From contig JBGCEM010000100.1 in NCBI GenBank assembly GCA_045106335.1, positions 1-64,000 on the forward strand: 64,000 nt of DNA. The letters run 5' to 3'. Below are positions 17,256 through 26,573 of this stretch, in pieces (position 1 is the first letter of the stretch; each line of letters opens with the position of its first letter). The position numbers and the translations under genes are program-made. A model generated the notes under the pieces. It saw only the letters and a program-made list of their open reading frames with translations. It had not been told where the DNA came from and did not search any database. The stretch comes from Aliishimia sp045106335 (GTDB taxonomy: Bacteria; Pseudomonadota; Alphaproteobacteria; Rhodobacterales; Rhodobacteraceae).

Positions 17256-18011
17256 CTAAAATCCTTCGGTGTCTAGCTCAAACGGATCAATTGCGGCATC
17301 GGAATTTTGATCGCCTAACTTAAAGCGCCGGTTTTGCATATAGATAAGACGCGCTTGCGCATAGCTGTCTGCACTTTCGTATAAGATTGAATCGATCGTA
17401 TCCGAATATCGCCCACGTGCCCCCAACCCTGCTGCAACAGATGCGACAGGCGGGATCGCATCCTCAGGATCGCCAAGGACATAACCTAACGGATTTGTGA
17501 ACATGTCGACGACCATGCCCGTCGCGGCACGTTGTGTAGAGGGCCCAACAAAGGGCAATTCCACATAAGGCCCTTCGCCCGCACCCCACTTAAAAAGCGT
17601 TTCGCCGAAATCAGTGTCGTGCTCGGCAATTCCGAACTCACTGGCGACATCGATAAGACCGACGATGCCCAAAGTTGAGTTTAGCACAAAACGCAGCGTC
17701 GAGAGTCCCAAACCCTTAACATCGCCCTGCAGCAACGAATTCGTCATGACCGACGGTTCCGCTAGGTTGCTGGCCACATTGCCGACCAGGTCTTCAACCT
17801 CATCGGGAAGAACGTTGGTATACCCCTTGGCAGCTGGTCGGACGATGTTGCGATCAAGCTCGCGGTTGAATGCATGGACCTTGCGGTTTTGTACCTCGTA
17901 TGGGTCGTAGATCCCATTTGTCGGGTCCAGATCCTGCGGTGTGGAACACGCCGTCAACACCCCAAGGCCGAGAACCAACGTCAATCGAACTGTGACAAGA
18001 CTTTTGGACAT
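17256..18011 (-). CDS. mlaA: MlaA/VacJ family outer-membrane lipoprotein
   Basis: The 251-residue lipoprotein has a lipobox LTACS after a hydrophobic signal. The VacJ core is YDPYEVQNRKVHAFNRELDRNIVRPAAKGY and NSLLQGDVKGLGLSTLRFVLNSTLGIVGLIDVASEFGI. MlaA removes mislocalised phospholipids from the outer leaflet of the outer membrane. The ATG at 18011 is used here; a TTG at 18023 has a better-placed GGGGA and would add four residues (MFLF). Operon with mlaC. Confidence 0.88.
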   Translation of the reverse strand: MSKSLVTVRLTLVLGLGVLTACSTPQDLDPTNGIYDPYEVQNRKVHAFNRELDRNIVRPAAKGYTNVLPDEVEDLVGNVASNLAEPSVMTNSLLQGDVKGLGLSTLRFVLNSTLGIVGLIDVASEFGIAEHDTDFGETLFKWGAGEGPYVELPFVGPSTQRAATGMVVDMFTNPLGYVLGDPEDAIPPVASVAAGLGARGRYSDTIDSILYESADSYAQARLIYMQNRRFKLGDQNSDAAIDPFELDTEGF

Positions 18012-18224
18012 GAAAAGAAACAATGGAAATCCCCGGTTAAAGAATTTATGGCATACCTAATGTATTGAACCGGAATGCCCAACCCACAGCGACACAATTC
18101 GCGTCTTGTGGCCATCGTGTGACAGGCACACGGTAATTAATGTAAAATGCTCTGACGAAATGCGGGGTCTTGGGCGCGAGCCTAACGCAGTTTAAGCTAT
18201 GTAAAGAAGGTGTAAGGCGACAAA

Positions 18225-19955
18225 ATGGCAGGTCCGATAACAGGCAAAGATGAACTTCGCGCTGCGCGCAAACAAAGCCGTGGTTTGTATTGGGCCGTGG
18301 GTGTTTTTAGCTTTTTTGCCAATCTTTTGATGCTAACTGGCCCGATCTACATGCTTCAAGTGTATGATCGGGTCCTTGGGTCCCGGTCCGAAGAAACGCT
18401 TTTGGCGTTGTCTTTGCTGGTTGTTTTTCTCTATGGTATCATGGGGTTGATGGAATTTGTGCGTGGCCGGGTGATGGGCCGGGTTGGTGCGCGCTTTCAA
18501 GCAGCTTTGGATCGACGAGTTTTTGAAGCTGTAGCGCGAAAGGCGTCTATCGCGCCGGACCAACGCACTGAAAGCGGACTGCAAGATTTGGAATCTGTGC
18601 GCCGATTGATGACTGCGCCCGTGTTGATGGCGATATTTGACATCCCTTGGACACCAATTTTCTTGGCCGGGATCTTTCTGTTTCACCCTTTGATGGGATG
18701 GCTCGCAGTCTTGGGCGGATCTACGCTGATTTTGATCACGGTCATGAACCAAATTTTGTCACGTGGCCCACATTTGCGTGCAAACTCTGCTGAAATGCAA
18801 GCGAGCGCAATGTCTGGTCAGATGCGGACCGAAGCAGAGATGTTGCAATCCATGGGGATGGAGGCGGCTGCCTTCCGACGTTGGAACGTAGCGCGCGACA
18901 AAGCCTTGACCGAAGGGATTGCGGCTGCAGATGTTGGCGGCGGTTTCAGCTCAATGACCAAGGCAATCCGCTTGTTCTTGCAGTCTGCTATGCTGGGGCT
19001 AGGGGCCTGGCTTGTCTTACAAGGTGAATTGACCCCAGGTGCGATGATTGCGGGCTCGATCCTATTAGGGCGGGCCTTAGCACCGATTGAATTGGCTGTT
19101 GGTCAATGGGCTTTAGTTCAACGCGCCGCGAAGGGCTGGGAAAGCCTTGCCGAACTGTTGACGGAAGTGTCGCCGCGCATGCCGCGCACTGCTTTGCCTA
19201 AACCACGCGCAAAACTGGAAGCCAAAGGGTTGACCATTTTGCCACCTGGCGAACGGCAAGCCTCTTTGAAGTCCCTAAATTTTGAACTGCTGCCCGGACA
19301 AGCGTTGGGGGTCATCGGGCCTTCTGGGTGTGGCAAGTCTACTTTAGCGCGCGCGATCACGGGATTGTGGCGACCCGCTGGTGGATCTATTCGCCTCGAC
19401 GGCGCGGCCCTCGACCAATATGAGCCTGAGGTTTTGGGCGGATTGATTGGATATCTGCCCCAGCGCGTGCAACTATTTGACGGTACAATTGCTGAAAACA
19501 TTGCCAGATTGGCCGATCAGCCAGATGCCGCAAAGGTGGTTACGGCTGCCAAGAAAGCGGCTGCGCACCAAATGATTCTAGACCTGCCGCAAGGCTATGA
19601 CACGGTTATTCGCGATGGCCAAAGCCGTTTGTCTGGGGGGCAGATCCAACGCATTGGTCTGGCGCGGGCGCTTTATGATGACCCTGTGATTATTGTGCTC
19701 GATGAGCCGAACTCGAATCTCGACAACATTGGCAACCAAGCTTTGAACCAAGCGATCCGCGCTTTGAAAAAAGAAAGTCGATCTGTGATGATCATGGCCC
19801 ACAGGCCGAACGCCATTCAAGAATGTGATGTGCTTTTGGTGATTGAAAACGGTATGCGTATGGCGTTCGGGCCTAAGGATGAAGTTTTGAAAGCAACGGT
19901 GCGTAATCATAAACAGCTTGCCTCTAGCCCTGCAGATACAGGAGGTGTGACATGA
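18225..19955 (+). CDS. Type I secretion system ABC permease/ATPase (PrtD-like)
   Basis: The 576-residue half-transporter has an N-terminal membrane domain (PIYMLQVYDRVLGSRSEETL is typical of PrtD/HlyB-class exporters). Its ATPase is intact: Walker A GPSGCGKST (about 365), signature LSGGQIQRIGLARALY and Walker B VIIVLDEPNSNLD. There is no C39-like peptidase domain, which places it with protease/RTX exporters. The adaptor gene overlaps by 4 bp. The outer-membrane TolC component is absent locally. The RTX protein at 43926-45992 is a candidate substrate in the same genome. Confidence 0.92.
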   Translation: MAGPITGKDELRAARKQSRGLYWAVGVFSFFANLLMLTGPIYMLQVYDRVLGSRSEETLLALSLLVVFLYGIMGLMEFVRGRVMGRVGARFQAALDRRVFEAVARKASIAPDQRTESGLQDLESVRRLMTAPVLMAIFDIPWTPIFLAGIFLFHPLMGWLAVLGGSTLILITVMNQILSRGPHLRANSAEMQASAMSGQMRTEAEMLQSMGMEAAAFRRWNVARDKALTEGIAAADVGGGFSSMTKAIRLFLQSAMLGLGAWLVLQGELTPGAMIAGSILLGRALAPIELAVGQWALVQRAAKGWESLAELLTEVSPRMPRTALPKPRAKLEAKGLTILPPGERQASLKSLNFELLPGQALGVIGPSGCGKSTLARAITGLWRPAGGSIRLDGAALDQYEPEVLGGLIGYLPQRVQLFDGTIAENIARLADQPDAAKVVTAAKKAAAHQMILDLPQGYDTVIRDGQSRLSGGQIQRIGLARALYDDPVIIVLDEPNSNLDNIGNQALNQAIRALKKESRSVMIMAHRPNAIQECDVLLVIENGMRMAFGPKDEVLKATVRNHKQLASSPADTGGVT

Positions 19956-21256
19956 GCGTCGAAACACGTTGGTCCGCGCGGTGGCCGCTTGCCGTAGGAT
20001 TCGCAGGGTTGCTGATCTTGGTTGGTGGTTTTGGCACCTGGGCCGTGGTCACGGAAATCGCCGGCGCTATCATTGCGACGGGTCGCATTGAGGTTGAGCG
20101 CAATCGCCAAGTGATTCAACACCCGACTGGGGGTGTCGTCTCGAAAATCTCGGTGCAAGAAGGCGATACTGTCGCGGCTGGCCAAGTGTTAATTGAATTA
20201 GATACAACCCGGATGGAATCGGAGTTGGCAATTACTGAAGGACAGCTCTATGAAATCGTCGCGCGGCGTGGCCGTCTTGAGGCCGAGCGCGACGGCAAAG
20301 ACACCATATCCTTTCTGGATGAGTTGAAAGAACGCGCAGCCAAAGATCCCGAATTGGACGAGTTGGTTGAAGGGCAGCGCAATTTATTTTTTGCCCGCCG
20401 CGACAGCATGAAGCAAGAGCTTGAACAACTTGAAAAACAACAAGTTCAGATCTCTAGCCAAATTACCGGAATTGATGCGCAAATGGGATCGCTCGGCGAG
20501 CAGCTTGCGTTGATCGAAGAAGAGCTGGCAAACCAACAAACGCTACTGGATCGTGGATTGGCGCAGGCCGGAACAGTTTTGGCCTTACGGCGGAACACGG
20601 CCAGCCTTCAGGGGCAGTTAGGTGAATTGTCGGCCAATCGCGCTCAGGCAGAAACACGAGTCACCGAAATCGAAATTCAGGTTTTGCAACTGGCGACTGG
20701 CCTGCGTGAAGAAGCCATCACGCAACTTCGCGATATGAGGTACCGAGAATTAGAACTTCGTCAGCAACGCGCCGCGCTGTTAGAAGACCTTAGCCGAATG
20801 GATATCCGCGCACCTGTTTCTGGGATCGTCTATGGGCTTGAAATTCAAACGATGCGCGCCGTTATTCAAGCCGCGCAGCCGGTTTTGTACTTGGTTCCGC
20901 AAGACCGCCCTTTGATCATCGCCGCACAAGTTGAACCAGTGCATATTGATCAAGTGCTTGTTGGCCAAGATGTGAACTTGCGGTTCTCTGCTCTGGATCA
21001 ACGCACAACGCCAGAATTGATTGGCAAGGTGTCCATTGTTTCCGCGGATGCGTTTGAAGACGAAGCCACCCGTATGACATATTACCGCGCTGAAATTGAG
21101 CTGGCCCCCGGCGAAATCGATCGTCTTGATCAAAATGTCAGCCTAATTCCGGGTATGCCTGTTGAGGCGTATATTCGCACGGATGATCGCTCGCCCCTTC
21201 AATATTTGGTAAAACCGTTGATGGATTATTTCAACCGCGCCTTCCGCGAGACATAA
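19952..21256 (+). CDS. HlyD-family type I secretion membrane-fusion protein (PrtE-like)
   Basis: The 434-residue protein has one N-terminal transmembrane segment (about 12-40), a biotinyl-lipoyl-like half (GGVVSKISVQEGDTVAAGQVLIELD), a long alpha-helical hairpin (about 85-280) and the second lipoyl half plus beta-barrel (MDIRAPVSGIVYGLEIQTMRAVIQAAQPVLYLVP). It spans the periplasm to connect the ABC exporter with TolC. ATGA overlap with the exporter gene shows one operon. Confidence 0.92.
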   Translation: MSVETRWSARWPLAVGFAGLLILVGGFGTWAVVTEIAGAIIATGRIEVERNRQVIQHPTGGVVSKISVQEGDTVAAGQVLIELDTTRMESELAITEGQLYEIVARRGRLEAERDGKDTISFLDELKERAAKDPELDELVEGQRNLFFARRDSMKQELEQLEKQQVQISSQITGIDAQMGSLGEQLALIEEELANQQTLLDRGLAQAGTVLALRRNTASLQGQLGELSANRAQAETRVTEIEIQVLQLATGLREEAITQLRDMRYRELELRQQRAALLEDLSRMDIRAPVSGIVYGLEIQTMRAVIQAAQPVLYLVPQDRPLIIAAQVEPVHIDQVLVGQDVNLRFSALDQRTTPELIGKVSIVSADAFEDEATRMTYYRAEIELAPGEIDRLDQNVSLIPGMPVEAYIRTDDRSPLQYLVKPLMDYFNRAFRET

Positions 21257-21337
21257 AAAAAGCGTGCGCGTGATCCTTGTGTTTCCCTAGCTCTTCGCTT
21301 CGCGTAACTTAGGCCAAAGTCAAAAATGAGGGTGCCA

Positions 21338-21796
21338 ATGTCCATTTCTAAAATACTCACAGCGCAAGGTGTTGAAATTCCAGACGCTTCAGCACCTGCA
21401 GCGAATTATGTGCCATATGTTCAATCTGGAAATTTGGTGTTCGTGTCCGGTCAGATCCCTATGAATGCAGATGGTTTGGTCACCGGGAAAGTGGGGGAAG
21501 ATGCCAGCATCGAAGACGGGGTGGCCGCAGCCAAACTGTGCGCGCTTAGCTTGCTTAGCCAAGTTAAGGCGGCGTGCGACGGCGACATTGATCGGCTTCG
21601 GCGTGTGGTCAAGCTGACAGGGTTTGTAAATTCGACGCCGGATTTCACGGACCAACCGAAAGTTATCAATGGGGCTTCGGATTTTTTGGTCCAAGCGTTG
21701 GGTGATGTCGGGCGCCATTCGCGTTCCGCAGTGTCAGCGGCGGCCTTGCCTTTCAATGTCACAGTTGAAATTGAAGGTATTTTTGAGATCGAATGA
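21338..21796 (+). CDS. RidA family protein
   Basis: The 152-residue protein shows YVPYVQSGNLVFVSGQIPM, LVTGKVGEDASIEDG and the C-terminal HSRSAVSAAALPFNVTVEIEGIFEI, where the Arg of the RSAV segment corresponds to the substrate-carboxylate Arg of RidA. RidA enzymes deaminate reactive enamine/imine intermediates; this longer form resembles non-archetypal Rid subfamilies. The ATG at 21338 is preferred over 21326 because GAGGG lies five bases before it. The GDPD gene overlaps its stop by 4 bp. Confidence 0.88.
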   Translation: MSISKILTAQGVEIPDASAPAANYVPYVQSGNLVFVSGQIPMNADGLVTGKVGEDASIEDGVAAAKLCALSLLSQVKAACDGDIDRLRRVVKLTGFVNSTPDFTDQPKVINGASDFLVQALGDVGRHSRSAVSAAALPFNVTVEIEGIFEIE

Positions 21797-22557
21797 CACG
21801 TTTATCGGCAGAGTTCTTAGAACGCCCGCTGGCGCACCGTGGATTGCATGATGTCACAGACGGACGGCCAGAAAACAGCCGATCCGCAATTTTGGCGGCG
21901 GTTGAGCATGGTTTTGGTGTCGAAGTCGATGTTCAACTCAGTCAAGATGGCGCCGCTATGGTGTTTCATGACTATGTCTTAGAGCGTCTGACAGATGAAG
22001 CTGGGCCTGTGGGTATCCGCACGGCAGAGTCCTTGCGAAATATATCTTTGACAGGCAGCGACGAAGCCATCCCAGATTTGCCGGAAATCTTAGCTTTGGT
22101 CGCGGGGCGCACACCTTTGTTGATCGAAATCAAGGATCAAGACGGGGAAATGGGCCCTGATATAGGCCCTTTAGAAATTGCGGTCGCCCGCGCAGTTGAG
22201 GCCTATGATGGTCCTTTGGCGATCATGTCCTTTAACCCTTTTTCTATCGAACGGATGCAGGCCCTTTGTCCCGACGTCGCGCTGGGTTTGGTGACCAGCG
22301 CCTATCGGTCATCCGATTGGCCCTTGTCAGAGCAAACCTGCGCAAGATTGCGCGAGATTCCCGATTTTGATCAGTTAGACGTCAGTTTCATCAGTCACGA
22401 AGCGGATGACTTGGACCGCAATAGAGTGGCGCAGTTGAAGCAGCAGGGCGCAAATATTCTGTGCTGGACCGTGCGCAGCGCGGAACAAGAAGGCCGCGCG
22501 CGCAATATCGCTGATAATATCACGTTTGAAGGCTATTTGCCCGGCCTCCCATCTTGA
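21793..22557 (+). CDS. Glycerophosphodiester phosphodiesterase
   Basis: The 254-residue TIM-barrel enzyme has AHRGLHDVTDGRPENS at the N-terminus, FGVEVDVQLSQDGAAMVFHD with the metal-binding and catalytic residues, and LLIEIKDQ. It hydrolyses glycerophosphodiesters to glycerol-3-phosphate and an alcohol. There is no signal peptide, so it is cytosolic. Its ATG overlaps the RidA stop codon (ATGA). Confidence 0.9.
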   Translation: MTRLSAEFLERPLAHRGLHDVTDGRPENSRSAILAAVEHGFGVEVDVQLSQDGAAMVFHDYVLERLTDEAGPVGIRTAESLRNISLTGSDEAIPDLPEILALVAGRTPLLIEIKDQDGEMGPDIGPLEIAVARAVEAYDGPLAIMSFNPFSIERMQALCPDVALGLVTSAYRSSDWPLSEQTCARLREIPDFDQLDVSFISHEADDLDRNRVAQLKQQGANILCWTVRSAEQEGRARNIADNITFEGYLPGLPS

Positions 22558-22603
22558 TCTGACGCGGTCATGCGCCAGGTTCCGTCGTAGGAAATGGAAC
22601 TTT

Positions 22604-23791
22604 ATGACGCAGCAAGACATAGACATTGAACTTGTCCAAAGGATTGATCAAATCGGTCAACAAGATTGGGACAGCTGCGCCTGTCCCGAGGCACAGGATG
22701 GCCGCGCGCCAATTGATCCCTTCACGACGTTTAGATTTCTGGCCGCCCTCGAAAGCAGCGGATCCGTTGGTGTGGGAACAGGGTGGCAACCACAGTATCT
22801 TGTGGCGCGCGTAGAGGGGCGGGTCATTGGAACAGCGCCGATGTATGTCAAATCGCACAGCCAGGGCGAATATGTGTTTGATCACAGCTGGGCCCACGCA
22901 TTAGAGCGTGCAGGTGGGCGATATTATCCGAAACTTCAGATTGCGGTGCCGTTCACGCCGGCGACGGGCCGCCGGTTCCTGACACATCCAGACTTCCAAG
23001 ACGTCGGTCTGCGCGCTTTGGTGCAGGGCGCTATTCAGATCGCGGATCAAAACAATCTCAGCTCTTTGCACGCCACTTTTTGCACACAAACCGAAGCCGA
23101 TAGCGCCGCCGAAATCGGGCTGATGCCCCGTACGACGCAGCAATATCACTGGCAGAACGACAATTACGCCGATTTCGACGCGTTTTTGGCAAGTCTCAGC
23201 TCAAGAAAGCGCAAAAATATCCGCAAAGAGCGCGCACAAGCCGCCAATTTTGGGGGGCAGGTGCACATGTTAACGGGTGATGACCTACACCCTAAACATT
23301 GGGACGCGTTCTGGCAGTTTTATCAAGATACAGGCGCGCGCAAATGGGGCACACCTTATCTGACGCGTGCGTTTTTCGACGCCGTGCAAGAGCAGATGCG
23401 CGATGACGTTGTGCTGGCTTTGGCGGAACGCCAAGGTCGATATGTGGCTGGGGCGTTGAATTTCTTGGGTCGTGAGTCTTTGTACGGTCGTTATTGGGGC
23501 TGCTGCGAAGATCACCCCTGTCTGCATTTTGAACTATGCTATTACCGCGCGATTGATTTCGCGATAGAAAATGGATTGGCGCGTGTCGAAGCCGGGGCGC
23601 AAGGCGATCACAAATTGGCGCGGGGTTATTTGCCGACACCATGCCATTCGGTGCATTGGATCCGGGATCCTGGGTTTGCCCACGCTGTTGACGACTATCT
23701 GCAGGCCGAGCGCAGCGCAGTGGCAGAAGATATCGAAATCTTAACCAGCTACGGGCCCTTTCGAAAAGTGAATGTAGAGGAACAGCAATGA
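22604..23791 (+). CDS. GNAT/FemAB-like acyltransferase (DUF482, peptidogalycan-type)
   Basis: The 395-residue protein matches the DUF482/COG3146 family: WAHALERAGGRYYPKLQIAVPFTPATGRRFL, SSRKRKNIRKERAQA and LYGRYWGC near the acyl-CoA-binding-like core. The family is placed in the acetyltransferase superfamily, but its substrate is not established. The ATG at 22604 was chosen because the conserved body begins soon after and the upstream extension overlaps the GDPD gene. The phhB start overlaps its stop by 4 bp. Confidence 0.8.
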   Translation: MTQQDIDIELVQRIDQIGQQDWDSCACPEAQDGRAPIDPFTTFRFLAALESSGSVGVGTGWQPQYLVARVEGRVIGTAPMYVKSHSQGEYVFDHSWAHALERAGGRYYPKLQIAVPFTPATGRRFLTHPDFQDVGLRALVQGAIQIADQNNLSSLHATFCTQTEADSAAEIGLMPRTTQQYHWQNDNYADFDAFLASLSSRKRKNIRKERAQAANFGGQVHMLTGDDLHPKHWDAFWQFYQDTGARKWGTPYLTRAFFDAVQEQMRDDVVLALAERQGRYVAGALNFLGRESLYGRYWGCCEDHPCLHFELCYYRAIDFAIENGLARVEAGAQGDHKLARGYLPTPCHSVHWIRDPGFAHAVDDYLQAERSAVAEDIEILTSYGPFRKVNVEEQQ

Positions 23792-24084
23792 GTCAAAGAC
23801 TTGACGCGGACGCGCGCATCGTCGCGTTAGAGCCCCTGCTTGCAACCGGATGGACGCTGACTTCTGGCTGTGACGCGATCCAAAAGCAGTTCGTGTTTCC
23901 ATCATTTGTTGAGGCGTTCGGCTGGATGACTCGCGCCGCGATCTGGGCGGAAAAATGGAACCATCACCCTGAATGGTCTAATGTTTACAATAAAGTAGAC
24001 GTCGTCCTAACCACGCATGATGTGAATGGTTTGTCCGAACTGGACATAAAATTGGCCCGCAAGATGGACAGCCTGGCCGGGTAA
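23788..24084 (+). CDS. phhB: Pterin-4a-carbinolamine dehydratase
   Basis: The 98-residue protein is the usual size and contains the signature EKWNHHPEWSNVYNKVDVVLTTHDVNGLSELDIKLA, including the active-site histidines of the HHPEW segment. It dehydrates 4a-hydroxytetrahydrobiopterin to regenerate the pterin cofactor of aromatic hydroxylases and can serve other roles. No aromatic amino-acid hydroxylase gene is nearby. It is the last gene of the RidA-GDPD-acyltransferase run. Confidence 0.93.
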   Translation: MSQRLDADARIVALEPLLATGWTLTSGCDAIQKQFVFPSFVEAFGWMTRAAIWAEKWNHHPEWSNVYNKVDVVLTTHDVNGLSELDIKLARKMDSLAG

Positions 24085-24116
24085 GGTGCGCCGGATGGCA
24101 CACCTTTGATGTCATC

Positions 24117-24605
24117 TTAAAGCGCGTCGAGGATCGCTTCGCCGCCAGAGGTTTCGCACACGCCCGGGTTCTCTTCGGCCTGCAGGATCGACACGGTCCC
24201 GTCTTTGACCACCATCGCATAGCGTTTTGAGCGTGCGATCAACCCGGCAGGTGGGGCGTCGAAATCCATGCCGATTGCTTTGGTGAAGGAACTGTCCGCA
24301 TCTGCCAGCATAGTGATGCCTGCATCTGTTGCCCCTGTCGCTTCGCCCCACGCCTTCATAACAAACGGGTCGTTGGCAGACACGCAGATGATTTCGTCCA
24401 CGCCTTTTGCGGCAAACTGGTCCTTAGTGCGGATGAAACTCGGCACATGCGCCGAGTGGCACGTTGGCGTAAACGCCCCTGGGACCGCAAAGATAACCAC
24501 TGTGCGTCCGGCCAGTTTATCGGCTAGAACAACGGGTTGCGGGCCCTCTGCTCCCAATTGTACCATCGTTGCGCCAGGAAGCGTTTCGCCTACAGAAATT
24601 GCCAT
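24117..24605 (-). CDS. Peroxiredoxin (Prx5 type)
   Basis: The 162-residue protein shows the peroxidatic cysteine in VPGAFTPTCHSAHVPSF and a second cysteine in NPGVCETSGGEAILDAL, the atypical 2-Cys Prx5 arrangement. It reduces peroxides with thiol reductants. The ATG at 24605 follows AAAGGA by nine bases; a TTG two codons upstream is possible but less likely. It is divergent from the ferredoxin-reductase gene, sharing an 87-bp promoter region. Confidence 0.92.
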   Translation of the reverse strand: MAISVGETLPGATMVQLGAEGPQPVVLADKLAGRTVVIFAVPGAFTPTCHSAHVPSFIRTKDQFAAKGVDEIICVSANDPFVMKAWGEATGATDAGITMLADADSSFTKAIGMDFDAPPAGLIARSKRYAMVVKDGTVSILQAEENPGVCETSGGEAILDAL

Positions 24606-24692
24606 ATCCAAGTTCCTTTCTTAGGAATTGCGTTTGTGTTGTTGCACGATATAGGGTCCGCCGAACCGGGGGACCAGGGGAAAGGCGTGCGG

Positions 24693-25901
24693 ATGGCACA
24701 TGTGATTGTAATTGGCGCCGGGCAGGCTGGGGCGTCTTGTGTAGCGCGGTTGCGCAAAGATGGCTTTGAGGGGGACGTCACTTTAATCGGTGCCGAACCT
24801 GTACTGCCCTATCAGCGCCCTCCTTTGTCGAAAGCGTATTTGTTAGGGGATATGACGCTTGAACGTCTCTTTCTGCGTCCCGAAAGCTTTTACCGCGAAC
24901 AGAATATCAGCGTGCGTTTGGGCCAAAAGGTCAGTTCTATTGATCCTGTGGCCAAAACAGTGACGCTGGGCGCCGATATCTTAACCTATGATGATCTCGT
25001 GCTGACAACCGGATCTCGCCCGCGCCGTTTGCCGCCCCAGATTGGCGGTGATTTGGACGGAGTCTGTGTTGTGCGTGACTTAGCGGATGTGGATGCGATG
25101 GCCCCGCGGTTTAGGGCCGGGGCCAATGTGTTGATCGTCGGGGGGGGGTATATCGGGCTGGAAGCCGCTGCGGTGGCCGCCAAAAAGGGTCTGCACGTGA
25201 CCTTAGTTGAAATGGCAGATCGGATCCTGCAACGGGTCGCCGCGCCTGAAACCAGCGACTATTTCCGCGATTTGCACCGCGCGCAGGGCGTAGATATCCG
25301 CGAAGGTGTTGGGCTGACCCGTTTGACTGGCGAGGGTGCTGTGCGTGGGGCGGTTCTGAGCGATGGCAGCCATGTGGATGTGGATTTCGTCATAGTCGGT
25401 GTCGGCATTGAACCGGAAACGCGTTTGGCAGAAACATCAGGTGTCGTATTGGACAATGGTATCAAAACTGATGCACAAGGCCGCAGTTCGGTCCCAGGCA
25501 TTTGGGCTGCGGGGGATTGCGCATCCTTTCCCTATCAAGGCGCGCGGATTCGATTGGAAAGTGTGCCCAACGCCATTGATCAGGCCGAATGCGTCGCGGC
25601 GAATATCCTGGGTGCTGCGCGGGACTATGTAGCGCGGCCATGGTTTTGGTCGGATCAGTATGATGTCAAATTGCAGATCGCTGGGTTGAATACGGGGTAT
25701 GATCGTGTGGTGTCGCGCGTTGGGACTGGCGCGACTGCGTCTTTTTGGTACTACCGGGGCGACAGCTTATTGGCGGTGGACGCAATGAATGATCCTCGGG
25801 GATACATGATTGGTAAACGCCTTATTGAAAGCGGAAAATCTCCTGATCCGCGCGCCATCGAAAATCCCGAAACTGACCTTAAGGCACTTCTCAAGTCATG
25901 A
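24693..25901 (+). CDS. FAD-dependent oxidoreductase (ferredoxin/rubredoxin reductase family)
   Basis: The 402-residue flavoprotein has an N-terminal FAD motif GAGQAGASC, PYQRPPLSKAYL, the NAD-binding GGGYIGLEAAAVAAKKG and the second FAD motif IWAAGDCASFP, followed by the reductase C-terminal domain with WFWSDQYDVKLQIAGL. This is the putidaredoxin/rhodocoxin reductase architecture, which feeds electrons from NAD(P)H to a [2Fe-2S] ferredoxin for P450s or dioxygenases. No partner ferredoxin or oxygenase is adjacent. The ATG at 24693 begins the conserved MAHVIVIGAG; rsmD overlaps the stop by 4 bp. Confidence 0.88.
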   Translation: MAHVIVIGAGQAGASCVARLRKDGFEGDVTLIGAEPVLPYQRPPLSKAYLLGDMTLERLFLRPESFYREQNISVRLGQKVSSIDPVAKTVTLGADILTYDDLVLTTGSRPRRLPPQIGGDLDGVCVVRDLADVDAMAPRFRAGANVLIVGGGYIGLEAAAVAAKKGLHVTLVEMADRILQRVAAPETSDYFRDLHRAQGVDIREGVGLTRLTGEGAVRGAVLSDGSHVDVDFVIVGVGIEPETRLAETSGVVLDNGIKTDAQGRSSVPGIWAAGDCASFPYQGARIRLESVPNAIDQAECVAANILGAARDYVARPWFWSDQYDVKLQIAGLNTGYDRVVSRVGTGATASFWYYRGDSLLAVDAMNDPRGYMIGKRLIESGKSPDPRAIENPETDLKALLKS

Positions 25902-26446
25902 GGATCATTGCCGGGCAGCATCGCGGTATCCGCTTGGCGGCCTTGGGGAAAGGCGATCCGGCAGCACATCTTAGACCGACCTCGGACCGGGTGCGCGAAA
26001 GCCTGTTCAGCATTCTGACAACCTATGTGGATTGGGACGGCGCGATGGTTTTGGATCTGTTTGCCGGAACCGGAGCGCTGGGGTTTGAGTCCTTGTCGCG
26101 CGGGGCCAAGCATGTGACATTTGTTGACAATGGTCGCAGCGCGCAGCGTTTGATCCAAGAAAACACCCTGAAACTAAAAGCGGAACAAGCCACGCGTATG
26201 ATCGCGATGGATGCAACGCGTTTGGGTCCCGCACCGCATACCTGTGATGTGGTGTTTCTGGATCCGCCCTATGGTAAAAATATCGGCGCATCTGCGTTGC
26301 AGAGCGCCCAGCATCACGGCTGGCTCAGCGAAACGGCCCTGATCGTGTGGGAAGAAAACGCGCCACAGTTGGCGCCGCTTGGGTTTGTTGCTTTGGATCA
26401 ACGCCGGTATGGTGACACGCATATCACCCTGATGCAGGTGCAATAG
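25898..26446 (+). CDS. rsmD: 16S rRNA (guanine(966)-N(2))-methyltransferase RsmD
   Basis: The 182-residue SAM-dependent methyltransferase has the RsmD start MRIIAGQHRGIRLA, LRPTSDRVRESLFSIL, the SAM motif VLDLFAGTGALGFESLSRGA and the N-methylase motif VVFLDPPYGK. It methylates G966 of 16S rRNA during 30S assembly. ATGA overlap with the reductase gene. Confidence 0.94.
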   Translation: MRIIAGQHRGIRLAALGKGDPAAHLRPTSDRVRESLFSILTTYVDWDGAMVLDLFAGTGALGFESLSRGAKHVTFVDNGRSAQRLIQENTLKLKAEQATRMIAMDATRLGPAPHTCDVVFLDPPYGKNIGASALQSAQHHGWLSETALIVWEENAPQLAPLGFVALDQRRYGDTHITLMQVQ

Positions 26447-26573
26447 CTTGCGCAGAAATGACACGTCTTATGGACTTGGCGCAAAAAATCCAACGCGCTT
26501 ACCCTTGCCAAAATAGACGCGACCTGTGAAGCATATGCTGCTGCTCGGTCGTGCTGAATAGGGGATGCATGCA

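Noticed and set aside
26447..26573. Possible small RNA or riboswitch between rsmD and the ligase gene.
   Set aside because: No stable conserved fold or terminator was recognisable by eye; only a GCAAAAA element stands out.
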